A stretch of 64,000 bases of DNA, from NCBI GenBank assembly GCA_033398695.1, contig CM065811.1:115057501-115121500 (forward strand), in the 5' to 3' direction. Position 1 is the stretch's first letter. Each line of letters opens with the position of its first letter. The position numbers and the translations under genes are program-made. Under the pieces are notes generated by a model that saw only the letters and a list, made by a program, of their open reading frames with translations, was not told the DNA's origin and ran no database searches. This stretch comes from Orobanche coerulescens (Eukaryota; Streptophyta; Magnoliopsida; Lamiales; Orobanchaceae). Shown here one piece after another: positions 11,631 to 22,039 of the stretch.

Positions 11631-12930
11631 ATAAAATACATCATAATTTATGTTGAGTTATGAGAAAACAACACAAAAGAGATGAATCTCTTGTAATATT
11701 GACAGTTGCAGTTTTGCTAGCTCATTCTTTAATGGTATTCTGCATAGAATATAATAAATACATAAGTGCGGAATAACTGCAGGATCCCTTCTTCCTGTTC
11801 TTAAAATATATGTTTCACTCACTTTATTTGGTTAGGTAAAGAGTTTCCGGAATTGAAAATAAATCATTGATTAATAATTCATGAAAATCGTGGGAAACTT
11901 GAAGATTGTTGCAGTTAAGAAAGTTATGTTGGGAAGAAGAAATAGGTTTGTGAAAGCACTTTTAGCAACTTTTATGGCGCAATGTGTATAATGTGTACCT
12001 TATTAGCATGAAAATTGCAAATAAATAGTGCTTATTAACATGAAATGTGTATAATGTGTATAATGTGTACTTTAGATCATGTATCCACTATTAATTTTCT
12101 TTTTTTAGAAACTGGACAATCAAATACCATATATGACAAAGTAAAAATATTATATTTAGTAGACATATTTTATGGCTTTGTTTGCTTGAGTTCCTCCTTC
12201 AAATCTCTCATAGTCTCCAAATCGCATGCTAAATGTTAATCTTTGATTTTCGTTAGCTAGTGACAAAAAATATGAAAGTAAACTGCAGGAACCATTCTCA
12301 CCGGCAAATGCAAGATGTATTTCTAGAAATATCCTAGCTTTACTGATCATGAGATGGGATACAAAAAACATATCGACCTCAATTATCGAAAGCATCCGTA
12401 CTTATCTTTTGTTGGCCTATATGCAACATACAGTCATAAAACTTGATGCAATGGGCTTCCAAAAAATTACACAAACCCTAACTTCTGAGGTAGGAATATA
12501 ATTTAAAGACAATGCAATAAAGTATAATATATTGGAGAAAATTATATGGTCTGATATTGGAGCACAGCTATAATTTTCAGGAATGTCAAGGCAGTTTGCA
12601 TACTACTCCGGAAAATGCTGATATAACTTTAGGGGCTCCATATAACTAAGTTATTCTTGAAATAGTAAAACGCGGCATTTATCTTTCAGGAAAAAGGAAA
12701 TAACTACAAATTAGGAATTTACAGATATGACACACAAAACTACGTCAACAAGTTTGGTAACAACCACAACCGAGTTAGGAAATACCTAAATCAACAGGAA
12801 AGTAAAATAAAATTTCCAATCGTAATTTGACAACCAAAATTGTGAAGCTGATCATAGATAAACTTTCAATATACAAGCAGGGATCAAGGCTGGTGGAGGT
12901 CTGATTATACAGGCAGGCATCAAAGTTGAG
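11631..12930. other. AT-rich non-coding stretch
   Basis: No convincing gene. It contains short direct repeats of TGTATAATGTGTA at 11985-12070 and several short frames without domains. It may be the 3' flank of the RPA-like gene remnant, inside the putative Helitron. Confidence 0.4.
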
Positions 12931-15320
12931 TTAGTCCATTTTTTTTGTTTTCAATGCTCGTCCGCGAGATAATGTATTGATGTGTGGGTCAGGGTCAGGA
13001 TGCTCTGAAATAAGAAATATGCGGTAATATATATTTAGTGAATGTATACGAGCAGAACATGTTGATAAGAAATTACCTTTGGTTGTTGGTGGGAGTGTTT
13101 TTGTTTCGTTTTTGTGCGATGTGGAGATTTTAAGGGCATCTGTGGAAGATGGTGAAAGACAATACGTCATTGGTTAGAAGAATGGGGTGTGGTATAATAG
13201 ATATTGAAATGAGAGCCAAAGCTGTTAGGCAAAATAATGAAAATCATGTCTAACATTCTATCAAACAAAAAGCATCAAATCATCCAGGCACGTTCATTAA
13301 AAAATAGAACAAGACTACATTCAACGAGAAATTTGTAATGAGGTGAAATGTTTATTTAATCGAGAGAGGTCGGAAGCGAAAGAGGAAGCCAAATGTTTAA
13401 GAAACTAAATGCACTGAAAAAATATGGTATAAACATGTGCTGCTACGAAAGAAAAACCGCACGTTTATTCAAAAATAGAACAAGACCACATTTGACAAGA
13501 AATTTGTAAAACGAAGTCGCGTAAGACTGTAAAGAGAGCCATGTATCCCAAAGATTTTGATACAAAAAATATGTTAGGCCACGGCATTCGAGATATCGTG
13601 TATAACTGAAGGAAAACCAAACAGGTAATCTTTGATATAGCAGCAGAAAATATATAACTTGGAAAATCGGCCCATATGAATAAACATAGGCTATACGTCT
13701 GCCATTGCTATGTAATGCAATAGCATACAAATTTTCTTATGTAGAGGTGGGCTATTAATGCGATAAATCTGAATCAGATCTTATTATATAGACAAACGAG
13801 CAGATGAGGCTGCAATCTTCAAAAAAACGCAGACATTAGACATACCTGCTGAGGATGAGGTTATTGTTTCGCTATTGGAGATAGTCAGAGAATGTAATTG
13901 CTGACATTCTAGTGTTTGCATGGTATGTGACATTGTTGTTGTGCCATCCTATTTATTAAACACCTTTGACTGAATTTTCACTTTCAGTTGGACCTGAGCT
14001 AGTTTGGAGTCAATGGAGTCTAATATTAAAGCTTCGTCCTGCAGGTTAATGTTGTTTAGAGTCAAATAAAATATACATTAAAATAGTTTAGTTGTGAGCA
14101 GGAAGAATACTATTAGGAGAAGTTATTTACACTGCAATACTTTTCAAGAAAGTGATTTGCTGACATTTACATGATTTTTTCGCCTTCGTTTCGAAAAACA
14201 GTAACTTCTATTTCGCCGGAATCATCATATACTAAGAGGGAGAACATGAATCTGTTGATGCATGGAAAATGTAATGTAGTCATTTGAGTAAACGGTGACA
14301 GTGTGAGGCAGAGTGAGGTTCTGTATTGTGTTGTACCTTGGAATGGCAGTCCTATTTTGTTGACAATAGTGGCACTCGAATAAAGAGCCATACTCTACGA
14401 TTGTCAAACGGTGACATTTCTCGCAGCAAGGGTAGATAAAATGTTGGCGTCTGCGGGATAGTTTACCTCGTAGGAACAAGCTGGATCTGTCTGGCTGTAG
14501 GATAAATGAATTTTCGTAAATGTAGTAATGGGTGAGGAAAATATTAGAGATAGGGTATTCGGAGTAGGTGCAGCTGTATTTTACGTGGCTCGGTTTGAGA
14601 TTAATTTGGAAGTGTTTACCTGTTCGATTGCAAGGAGTGCCTGAACATATATGATTGTTTGAGAATCATTACTAAAATTGGTCTGTGCTTTCTTGAAAAT
14701 ATCACCTTGCTGTTGATGTTCGTCGATTTTCTCTTTATGTATGGAATACCTGTCAAAAAATATAATGTTATAATAATTGTAAACAACAATATAGGTATTT
14801 GGAAATATGTACTCCCCATTTCTGAAGCTGTTGGACACGGTCGATTTTGGAGTTCATGAGGACAAGAGATGCAGATGTGGAGCTAAGTGAGATATCTGAA
14901 AGTAAGTGATGGAGGGAAGAGATTAATAGAAAGTATAAATGTGAGGTAATTGTTTTGTTATATATAATGATTTTTATTGAACGAAGGCCAAGGGAGAGCG
15001 ATATTACTGTGATAATCTGTAACATTGAAGTTTAGAGCTGCTATAACATGTTTGCCTTTTATAGAATCGAGTAGGTTGTAGACATCATCTGTTGTAGCAT
15101 CATTCTACAAAGTAATGATGGAGGGTTTGAGCCTGCAAGAAGGAGCGAATAAAGTAATATTTTTCAATATTTGGTTTGTAGTGGAATCATAAAATAGTGC
15201 AACAATTTCATACATTTCATCTACTGCTGCATATTCACGGAGCATGTTTTGCTTTCCTCTTAAGGACACCATTCCTGGACGGTGGCTATCAATTATAATT
15301 GCGACAGTACCTACAGAAGA
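12931..15320 (-). pseudogene. RPA70-like (replication protein A large subunit) multi-exon gene remnant
   Basis: Minus-strand exons can be threaded through GT-AG borders. Approximate exons are 15320-15000 (OB-fold-like, with ALNFNVTDYHSNIALPWPSF), 14895-14813 (STSASLVLMNSKIDRVQQLQ), 14749-14620 (FKKAQTNFSNDSQTIIYVQ), 14494-14337, 14251-14168, 14038-13846, 13139-13077 and 13004-12931 (SRGRALKTKKMD, stop). The 14494-14337 exon encodes YPCCEKCHRLTIVEYGSLFE then CHYC, a CxxC-x(n)-CxxC zinc ribbon, followed after splicing by LLVYDDSGEIEVTVF. That order matches the C-terminal DNA-binding domain of RPA70, which binds single-stranded DNA. An in-frame TAA/TAG problem at 14168 or 13951 and a stop in the first exon suggest decay. 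Plant Helitrons carry RPA homologues, so this may be transposon cargo rather than a host gene. Confidence 0.6.
13442..13650. repeat. Dispersed duplicate within the RPA-like locus (copy 1)
   Basis: About 200 bases, including TTCAAAAATAGAACAAGA, ATTTTGATACA and AATCTTTGATATAGCAGCAG, recur at 15395-15600. A shorter relative is at 13285-13345. They appear to lie in intron or flanking DNA of the RPA-like remnant and point to internal duplication. Confidence 0.7.
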
Positions 15321-15394
15321 GGTATAGTTAAAAATGTGTAGCAGGACTTAATGTGGCAGAGGTTGATAAGAACTGATTATAAACTCAAAATTGG

Positions 15395-15600
15395 AAGCAA
15401 CAAACACTGCACGTTCATTCAAAAATAGAACAAGAACACATTCAACGAGAAATTTGTAAAACGATGCCACGTAAGAATGTAAAGAACGGCATGTATCCCA
15501 TAGATTTTGATACAGAAAATATGTTAGGTGACTGCACAGCGAGTAGGTAATCTTTGATATAGCAGCAGAAAATAAATAAACTGTAGAAAGCTGACTAAAT
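15395..15600. repeat. Dispersed duplicate within the RPA-like locus (copy 2)
   Basis: Second copy of the segment at 13442-13650, direct orientation, with scattered substitutions and a small deletion in the middle. It lies just upstream of the first recognisable RPA-like exon. Confidence 0.7.
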
Positions 15601-16075
15601 TGCAAATCTTTTCGAGAACATGCAGCAGAAGGAGCAGTCCCAGACACCAGTAAAAAACAAGGCCGACCGAATGAAGAGCGAAGTCAGAGCAAAGAGAGTT
15701 TAAACAAAGTCAGACCAACAACCATCAAACCATAATCTAAAATCAAACCAATAAAAATTGTTAAAGTAAATAAATACGAGCATAACATAAAACCAGTAAA
15801 AACTCTTACAAAATGAATATTATGTGTTTTTATTCATGGCATTGTTACACCTACTTAGACCTAGGCTCTATTCAGAGGTTTTAAGGGGCCATATCAGGTT
15901 TCCAGTCGATAAACCCAAACACATGACATTATCGCAATGTTTGTTTTAAAAAAGGATACGAAGCTGACTTTAAAAACTATTATGTATTTTGAACCTAAAT
16001 TGCCAACAAACAAGCAAGATCAAAGTGTATACAGAGAAATGAATGAATATGATAAGAACAGGGAGATTTTTGTAA
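15601..16075. other. Non-coding spacer
   Basis: AT-rich sequence between the RPA-like remnant and the LTR at 16076. No gene, repeat or clear transposon end was recognised; the missing Helitron 5' TC end would be expected in or near this stretch. Confidence 0.4.
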
Positions 16076-16278
16076 TGTAATACCCGGTTGTGAATTCATT
16101 GATTATCATTCAGTAATTATCACTCAGAAATTTTTCGCTCAGTAATAATCATTCATCAGTCATATTCATTCAATTGTGTTCACCATTCGGCGTATTTTAG
16201 AATCGTGTGTCAGTTGTTATTCGTCATTCATCACTGTTTGAGATCGAGATGATAATATTTTCATCATTGTCATCATAT

Positions 16279-16735
16279 TTTAGTGGTATGTGTGTGAGGT
16301 AGCGCACACTACATACTCTTCTTAGTGCGTGCTAATGGAGTACAGGTAGCGCACCCTATCGCTTAGTATTAACGCACGCTAGCGCAAGCGAGGCTGACAG
16401 TCCAGAAGGTACTGGGCTGATTTGGGAAATTCGTAGTGCACGCTACAAGTGGTAAGTAGAATACACTAATTGTGCTGGCAATGCATGCTAAGGCATAAGA
16501 GTAGCGCATGCTAACGCGAGCAGGGCAGAGGACAGTAGGTTCTGGATGCCAGTTGCTGGGTATCGAACATCAGTTAGCGCACGCTAACATTTTGGGTTAA
16601 CGCACGTTATCAGAAGGCGTTAGCGTACACTACCAAGTTCATAGCGCACGCTAACGAAGCAGTCAGAGCTCACTGGACTGCCCAGTAACCCGCTAGCGCA
16701 CGCTAAATATCAGGACATAGCGCACGCTAAACTGG
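16279..16735 (+). repeat. TAGCGCACGCTA quasi-palindrome array in U3 of family G
   Basis: About 13 copies of TAGCGCACGCTA or close variants (TAACGCACGCTA, TAGCGCATGCTA, TAGCGTACACTA) in both orientations over 460 bases, ending just upstream of the TATA-like box. Many differences are C-to-T or G-to-A at CpG. The same motif is used by family B LTRs. Confidence 0.85.
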
Positions 16736-18257
16736 GATCAGCATAAATTGGACAGTTCAGTCCAGTTTCTTCTCTCTTCCTCCTCCCGTCGGTTTAGGGC
16801 GATTTTGGACTTTTGGTGAAGGGTTCTTCGATCTGGAACCACCTATCATCATTTTTAAGCTTCTAAGTCAGATTAATCATCATTCAATCCTTTCCAACAC
16901 ACCAAATCAATGTAAACATCTCTTGGAGCTGGAATTTCGGAACTTGAGTGTTTTACTTCCGATCTCTTCAAGTTAGCTTGATATTATGTTGGAATATGTT
17001 AGATATGGATTATCTACCTTAGATACATGTATTTCTACAGGTTTATTGGTGTATATTTCGGAATGTGTGAATATTTGGAATTGTTCAAGAACACCTTGGG
17101 TGTTGACTTTGGAATTTGGGGGGTTTTCGACTAGATGTTGTCGTAATCTCGAATGAAGTATTCGTATTGGATTATTAGTGGTATTAATGAGATTTTGTTG
17201 GATTGAATCATTCATTGGAATTCAGTTTTTGGTATAATTGAGATTAGTTGTAAACAATTGAAGATTGTTTACAACATGTTTGTTAAATTGCTCCAATGAG
17301 TTTTGGGTAGTGTTGTATCAACTTTTGAGTTGGTTGTGATCATGCTTGATTCGTATATTAAGCGAATCATTGGTATTTGTGTTATTCAAGGTTGTTCGAG
17401 CGACCGACAATTCCATTAAGGACGTTGATCATGGAAGGACTTTATCGCCTTCGGTTTGAGGCAAGTTTTATATTTGTACTAGTCAATGAGATTAATGTTA
17501 TCATATATGTGTATGAATGTGTTGTATCATTTCGAGACTTAGTCTCTTCATGAATTCATTGATATTAGGGGATCATTCGATATGATACTCTTCGATAATT
17601 ATGCCAAATGTTATTATTGTTCATTAATGGCCGGTTCAAGGCATTGGGATACTCGTTGTTAATGTTATTGTCGATAGCCGGTTCGCGGTATCGATGTATC
17701 GATTGTTATAGTTAATATTGATGTCGATCTAAGACATTGTTGTAATCATTGTCATTAATGTTGGTGTCTTGTCATTCATATTATATTGGCCGATTGAAGG
17801 CATTGGCGTATTCATTCTCATCTTCCTCGTCGGTAACCGATTAAAGGTGCCGAGGCATTCATTGAGTCATTGTTATCGATTGGCCGCTCTAAGACAATCA
17901 AAGTGTTCAATCATTCATGGGATCATTTTTATCGGTTGGCCATTCTAAGGCAATCGAGGTATTGAATCATCTGCTGCATCATTGTTATCGGTTGACCATT
18001 CTAAAGCAATCGAGGTATTGAATTGGGCTGTCGAGGATAGTTCCCATCCGTTGTGTCATTGTTATCGATTGACCATTCTAAGGTAATCGAGGTATTGAAT
18101 TGGGACCGCTGAGGACGGTGCCCATCCGTGAGTCAATGTTGTCGTGTTGTTTGACTCAAGGCAGCACACTATCATTCTCGTGAATTTGGTAATTTTGGGG
18201 ATCGTTGCCGTTTGTGATTAATTATGTTTTGGAGGATAGTCTCGGCTAGTGCTCGAT

Positions 18258-18701
18258 GGGTAAGTTTGGGGAGTTTGAAACCTTCGCAGTTGACTTCCCA
18301 ACACCTACAGTTCAGTAGGTCAACAATCATTGGGTGATTTCATTATGGGTAAGTTTGGGGAGTTTGAAACCTTCGCGGTTGACTTCCCAACACCTACAGT
18401 TCAGTAGGTCAACGGTCACTGGGTGATTTCATTATGGGTAAGTTTGGGGAGTTTGAAACCTTCGCGGTTGACTTCCCAACACCTACAGTTCAGTAGGTCA
18501 ACGGTCCTGGGTGATTTTATTATGGGTAAGTTTGGGGAGTTTGAAACCTTCGCATTTGGCTTCCCAACACCTACTGTTCAGTAGGTCAACGGTCTCTGGG
18601 TGATTTCATTATGGGTAAGTTTGGGGAGTTTGAAACCTTCGCGGTTGACTTCCCAACACCTATAGCTCAGTAGGTCAACGGCCATTGGATGGTTTCATTA
18701 T
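18258..18701 (+). repeat. Five tandem copies of an 89-bp unit
   Basis: Units start at 18258, 18347, 18436, 18524 and 18613. Each reads GGGTAAGTTTGGGGAGTTTG, then a TTCGCGGTTGACTTCC core, CACCTACAGTTCAGTAGGT and a TGATTTCATTAT end. Unit length is 89, 89, 88, 89 and 89. CCTAC and GTAGG form a short inverted pair in every unit. High similarity between units indicates recent amplification within the LTR. Confidence 0.95.
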
Positions 18702-18889
18702 GATATGGCTTCGTGCCGTGGCTTCGGCCCTTACTGTGATACGGCTTCGTGTCGTGGCTTCGGCCCTTATTGATATAGCTTCGGGCTGTTTTGGCTTCAG
18801 GTGATTGTGTTGATTGACAGTTTCGGTTGAGTGGCTTTCAGGCCTTTGTAATGCCTTGGTAATTTCATTGGAGTCTTCGGCAATGTGAA

Positions 18890-20024
18890 AGACAATTAAC
18901 ATTCGAAACCAATATTCCACCTCTCAGTAAAGAGGACTATCTCAACGAGTACATACCAAACGACTCAGTGTTTACACCACCATTTTAATCACAATTCTGA
19001 GCACTATTGCCCAAACAACGGTAACATCATCACCACACATCTTTTGTCTGACAATCATCAAACCGAAAAGTTACGAGCGAGAGTCACGTCTTGAGTAAAT
19101 TTTGTAGACCTCATTTAAGTTTAAAAATCGCGTTTTGAGAACTTATAATACAAGATGAAATGAAATATCAATAGTTTGAATTCTCACTAAAGCCAAAGAC
19201 TCACTAAACAAAATTTTGTTCTCTATTGTTTCCAATAGAGCCAAAGTCTCCTTATTTTTTGGTTCTGGATTATAATGGAATAAAACAAAATGACTCACTA
19301 AACTGGCTGCACTTCTTTTTCATCATGAAGTACTAGTCATTCCATGCAATTCTCGATGCAATTTTCATTTTGGATCATCCGGAAACAGCCTCTCTGTGTT
19401 AAGACAGGGGTAAGGCTGCGTACATTCGATCCCCCCTTACCCCGCTTTTTGCGGGAGCCGTTGAGGCATTGGGGTAATGTTGTTGTTGTTGTAATAGTTT
19501 GAATTCTCAAAAAATTTTGGCCTTGAGGTCATCATACGAAAATCAAAAATTTTCCTCACTGGAAGGATGTTTCAAAATTTACGTGACTCCCCAAAAACAT
19601 TTAAAGTTTTAAAATATCACACTGATGAACCTTGCTTGCGTAACCACACCAAAGCCATTACTCCTATAAAAACAATTTATCCAAAGATATATTATATATA
19701 CATATATACCGTCACTACTTTTCATTCTAGCACAATACGAGAATCAAACAAGCATAGGTCATGTATTCACAATTCACATTTAAACACCACTTCATAACAT
19801 AGAATCACACAAGCTCGTATAACACAAGGCACAAAATAGTAGGGAGACTTACATCCACAGGTCGCATGAAGATGATGGCTGCACCTTGATACTAATCACG
19901 ACCGACATCTCAGATGACGCGTCGCGACACGACTTAGTCAGACACAATCCGACAAGACAAGACTTGACAACACACAACTCAACCCGACATAGGTTTGCAC
20001 AACCTTAGCTCCGATACCATATTC
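18890..20024 (-). mobile_element. Family B internal leader fragment, minus strand (B1)
   Basis: Matches in reverse the region between PBS and gag of the plus-strand family B element at 58945-59750: ATTCGAAACCAATATTCCACC, the GTCACGTCTTGAGTAAATTTTG segment and TAGTAGGGAGACTTACATCCA. It is cut at 18889/18890 where family G begins, so gag is absent. A SINE interrupts it at 19186-19492. The PBS in reverse is at 20007-20019, adjoining the LTR at 20025. Confidence 0.85.
19186..19492 (+). mobile_element. SINE (Au-like, TTG-tailed) with 16-bp target-site duplication
   Basis: A 307-base insertion flanked by the exact duplication AATAGTTTGAATTCTC (19170-19185 and 19493-19508). Its 3' half reads GGGGTAAGGCTGCGTACATT, then CCCCGCTTTTTGCGGG (a 6-bp stem with a 4-base loop), then TTGAGGCATTGGGG and a (GTT)n tail. 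These are features of the plant Au-type tRNA-derived SINEs. The GGAAACAGCCTCTCTGTG block just before is also typical. It is moved by LINE machinery and encodes nothing. It is younger than the family B copy it interrupts. Confidence 0.9.
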
Positions 20025-22039
20025 TGTAACACCCCTAAACCACTAGGGAATATTACATCGCCATAGACCCTCTCTGTGAGGATCTACAGGCTAAATACAG
20101 AAACAATACATCACATTACATGCCGACACAGCTAAATAACGAACCATTTGGACCGATTTGGTCTTTCATCATAATATACAAACCAGGCACACATAACTCT
20201 GATACCAATCAAACCCAAACAAGGTTCAAATACACGAACCATACTCTTACAATCAGAAAATACAACAGTGGAAAAGACACCACAACATGCCTTGACCAAG
20301 ATACTCAGCACTGGTCTTCATGTGATTAGTATCGTCGTCTTCCATCATCCTTCGTACCGGTCCTGTATTTTGCTCCCCTAGAACCTTCATGTATGTGGAC
20401 GCAATACAGGCATCCACCCCCGATTACTCAGGGGTTAGCAAAACTCCACTGTTTTGCTAGTGCAAGTATAAAATGCAAATACGAGCCATACAACACATAT
20501 TCTGAAAACATAACAATCGAGAACATCCAACCAGTTAATCATAACAAAGACTTCCCGAGATAATTCACTTGATTAAAACCCTTCAAACCATGAAAGATAG
20601 GAATGAAATCAATGTACGTCTTACGAAACAGTTTAAGATCTCGGGAGTTTGAAAAACATTTGGAATTTAAGAATTTTCATCTTATTAAAAACCACTTAGG
20701 GACACAGCCCCATAGATCATTTTCCAAAATTCAAATCCGATTACAAAACACGGGGTCCACGACCCAATCACACATATCAACATATTCCCAAGGATTACTC
20801 GCGTCCCGTGCTAACAAGCAACGAACCTCAGATGCTCCCACAGAACATACCCGAGTGAATAACCCAATGGAAAACCACACAATATCACATGTCACCATAA
20901 CCACAATAACATAACCACAACCATGACATACGTTCATAGTTATCTCGGCATTGGTTTAGCAAGCTACAAACCTCGGATTCTCTGCGAGACATAACCGATT
21001 AGACATTCAATGGCACGCACCCCACACAACCAAACCACAACCATAAGTTATCCCGGCATCGCGCTAACAAGCTACGAACCTCGGACTCCCCGTATCGACA
21101 TACCCGGTTTGGATAACCCCACAAGTTATCCCGGCATCGGGCTACCAAGCCACGAACCTCGGAGTCTCCACAAGACATACGCGATTGGATAACCCTATGG
21201 TCATGCCCGATCCGTACTAGCAAGGACGAATCCCGAAGATTCAACAAATCCTACCAGGTGGCACATCACTTTACAAGAATCACACAACAACAAGAAAGTA
21301 CCATTTCCAAACAACAATGAGCATCAACCTCCTTACAAGGAGTAACAACTTATATCACACAACATCACATATTTATCAAATGAGTACACGTACTAACACA
21401 CAATCCTTGACAAGTGAAAGGAAAGACATACTATAATAACGTAATATGATCACAACACCCTCCACATACAACACTAATACACATATTCAGAAATGCACAT
21501 TTGTTCACAAAACATACAAGTTATCTTTGGAGGAAAACCTTTATCGAGAATATACCGATCCTTTCTAGGAGTTCATTAAAACATTCAAATTGCACATATA
21601 ATCAATAACCAACTATTAAGTCTACGAAACACGAAGTGTATGGGTAAGATACTTGCTTTGAAATCGGCAAGCAAATACCCCGACGAACACGGCTCGGCCG
21701 AAGTGCCTCAAAACCTACAACTTCCGCAAGAAACAACGAAAACACGATCACAACGAGGAGCAAGACCCAAAACAATGGAAATAATCTCAAAACCAACAAA
21801 GAAAAACTCATACGAACATTTAATCGAACATTAAATGCTCATGGTTTCTCAAGAACACTCGAATCATCAATCGAGTTGAACAAGTCGGAATTATGGATAT
21901 ACAATCCATGGAATATGATGAACAACAATGTTTAAGCCCAATAGATTCATCAAAATCAGGCTAGAAACGAGAACTAAATCTACAAAATGGTCAACTCAAT
22001 GAAAATCAATGGATTACCTCAATCCTAGAAATTCTTGAC
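20025..22039 (-). mobile_element. Family B LTR, minus strand, R/U5 part (B1), truncated at a family C junction
   Basis: Begins TGTAACACCCCTAAACCAC (reverse of the U5 end) and runs in reverse along the complete LTR at 56242-58944 as far as about 56950 of that copy. The leader and PBS on its left show it as a 5' LTR for the fragment at 18890-20024. Family C starts at 22040. The missing U3 part of a family B LTR is found at 33290-33577 on the far side of family C, so the two pieces may be one LTR split by C and then trimmed. Degenerate repeats around CGGGATAACTT occur at 20800-21190. No coding capacity. Confidence 0.85.

Larger units (their letters stand above)
16076..18889 (+). mobile_element. 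Truncated LTR of family G, related to family D
   Basis: Starts TGTAATACCCGGTTGTGAATTC, matching the start of solo LTR D, and shares the R/U5 phrase CAAGGTTGTTCGAGCGACCG (17388 here, about 10341 in D). The end GGGGTGTTACA is missing: at 18889/18890 the sequence switches to family B internal DNA. U3 carries a TAGCGCACGCTA array (16279-16735) rather than the GCCGCGGC array of D. A TATA-like CATAAATT follows at 16743. Downstream there are degenerate repeats (CGATTGACCATTCTAAGGC..., 17870-18110) and a clean 89-bp tandem array. Non-coding. Confidence 0.75.

Noticed and set aside
13443..13730. 95-codon minus frame near the RPA-like exons (and the related frame at 15348-15647)
   Set aside because: Both come from a duplicated non-coding segment; the peptides lack RPA similarity and splice support.
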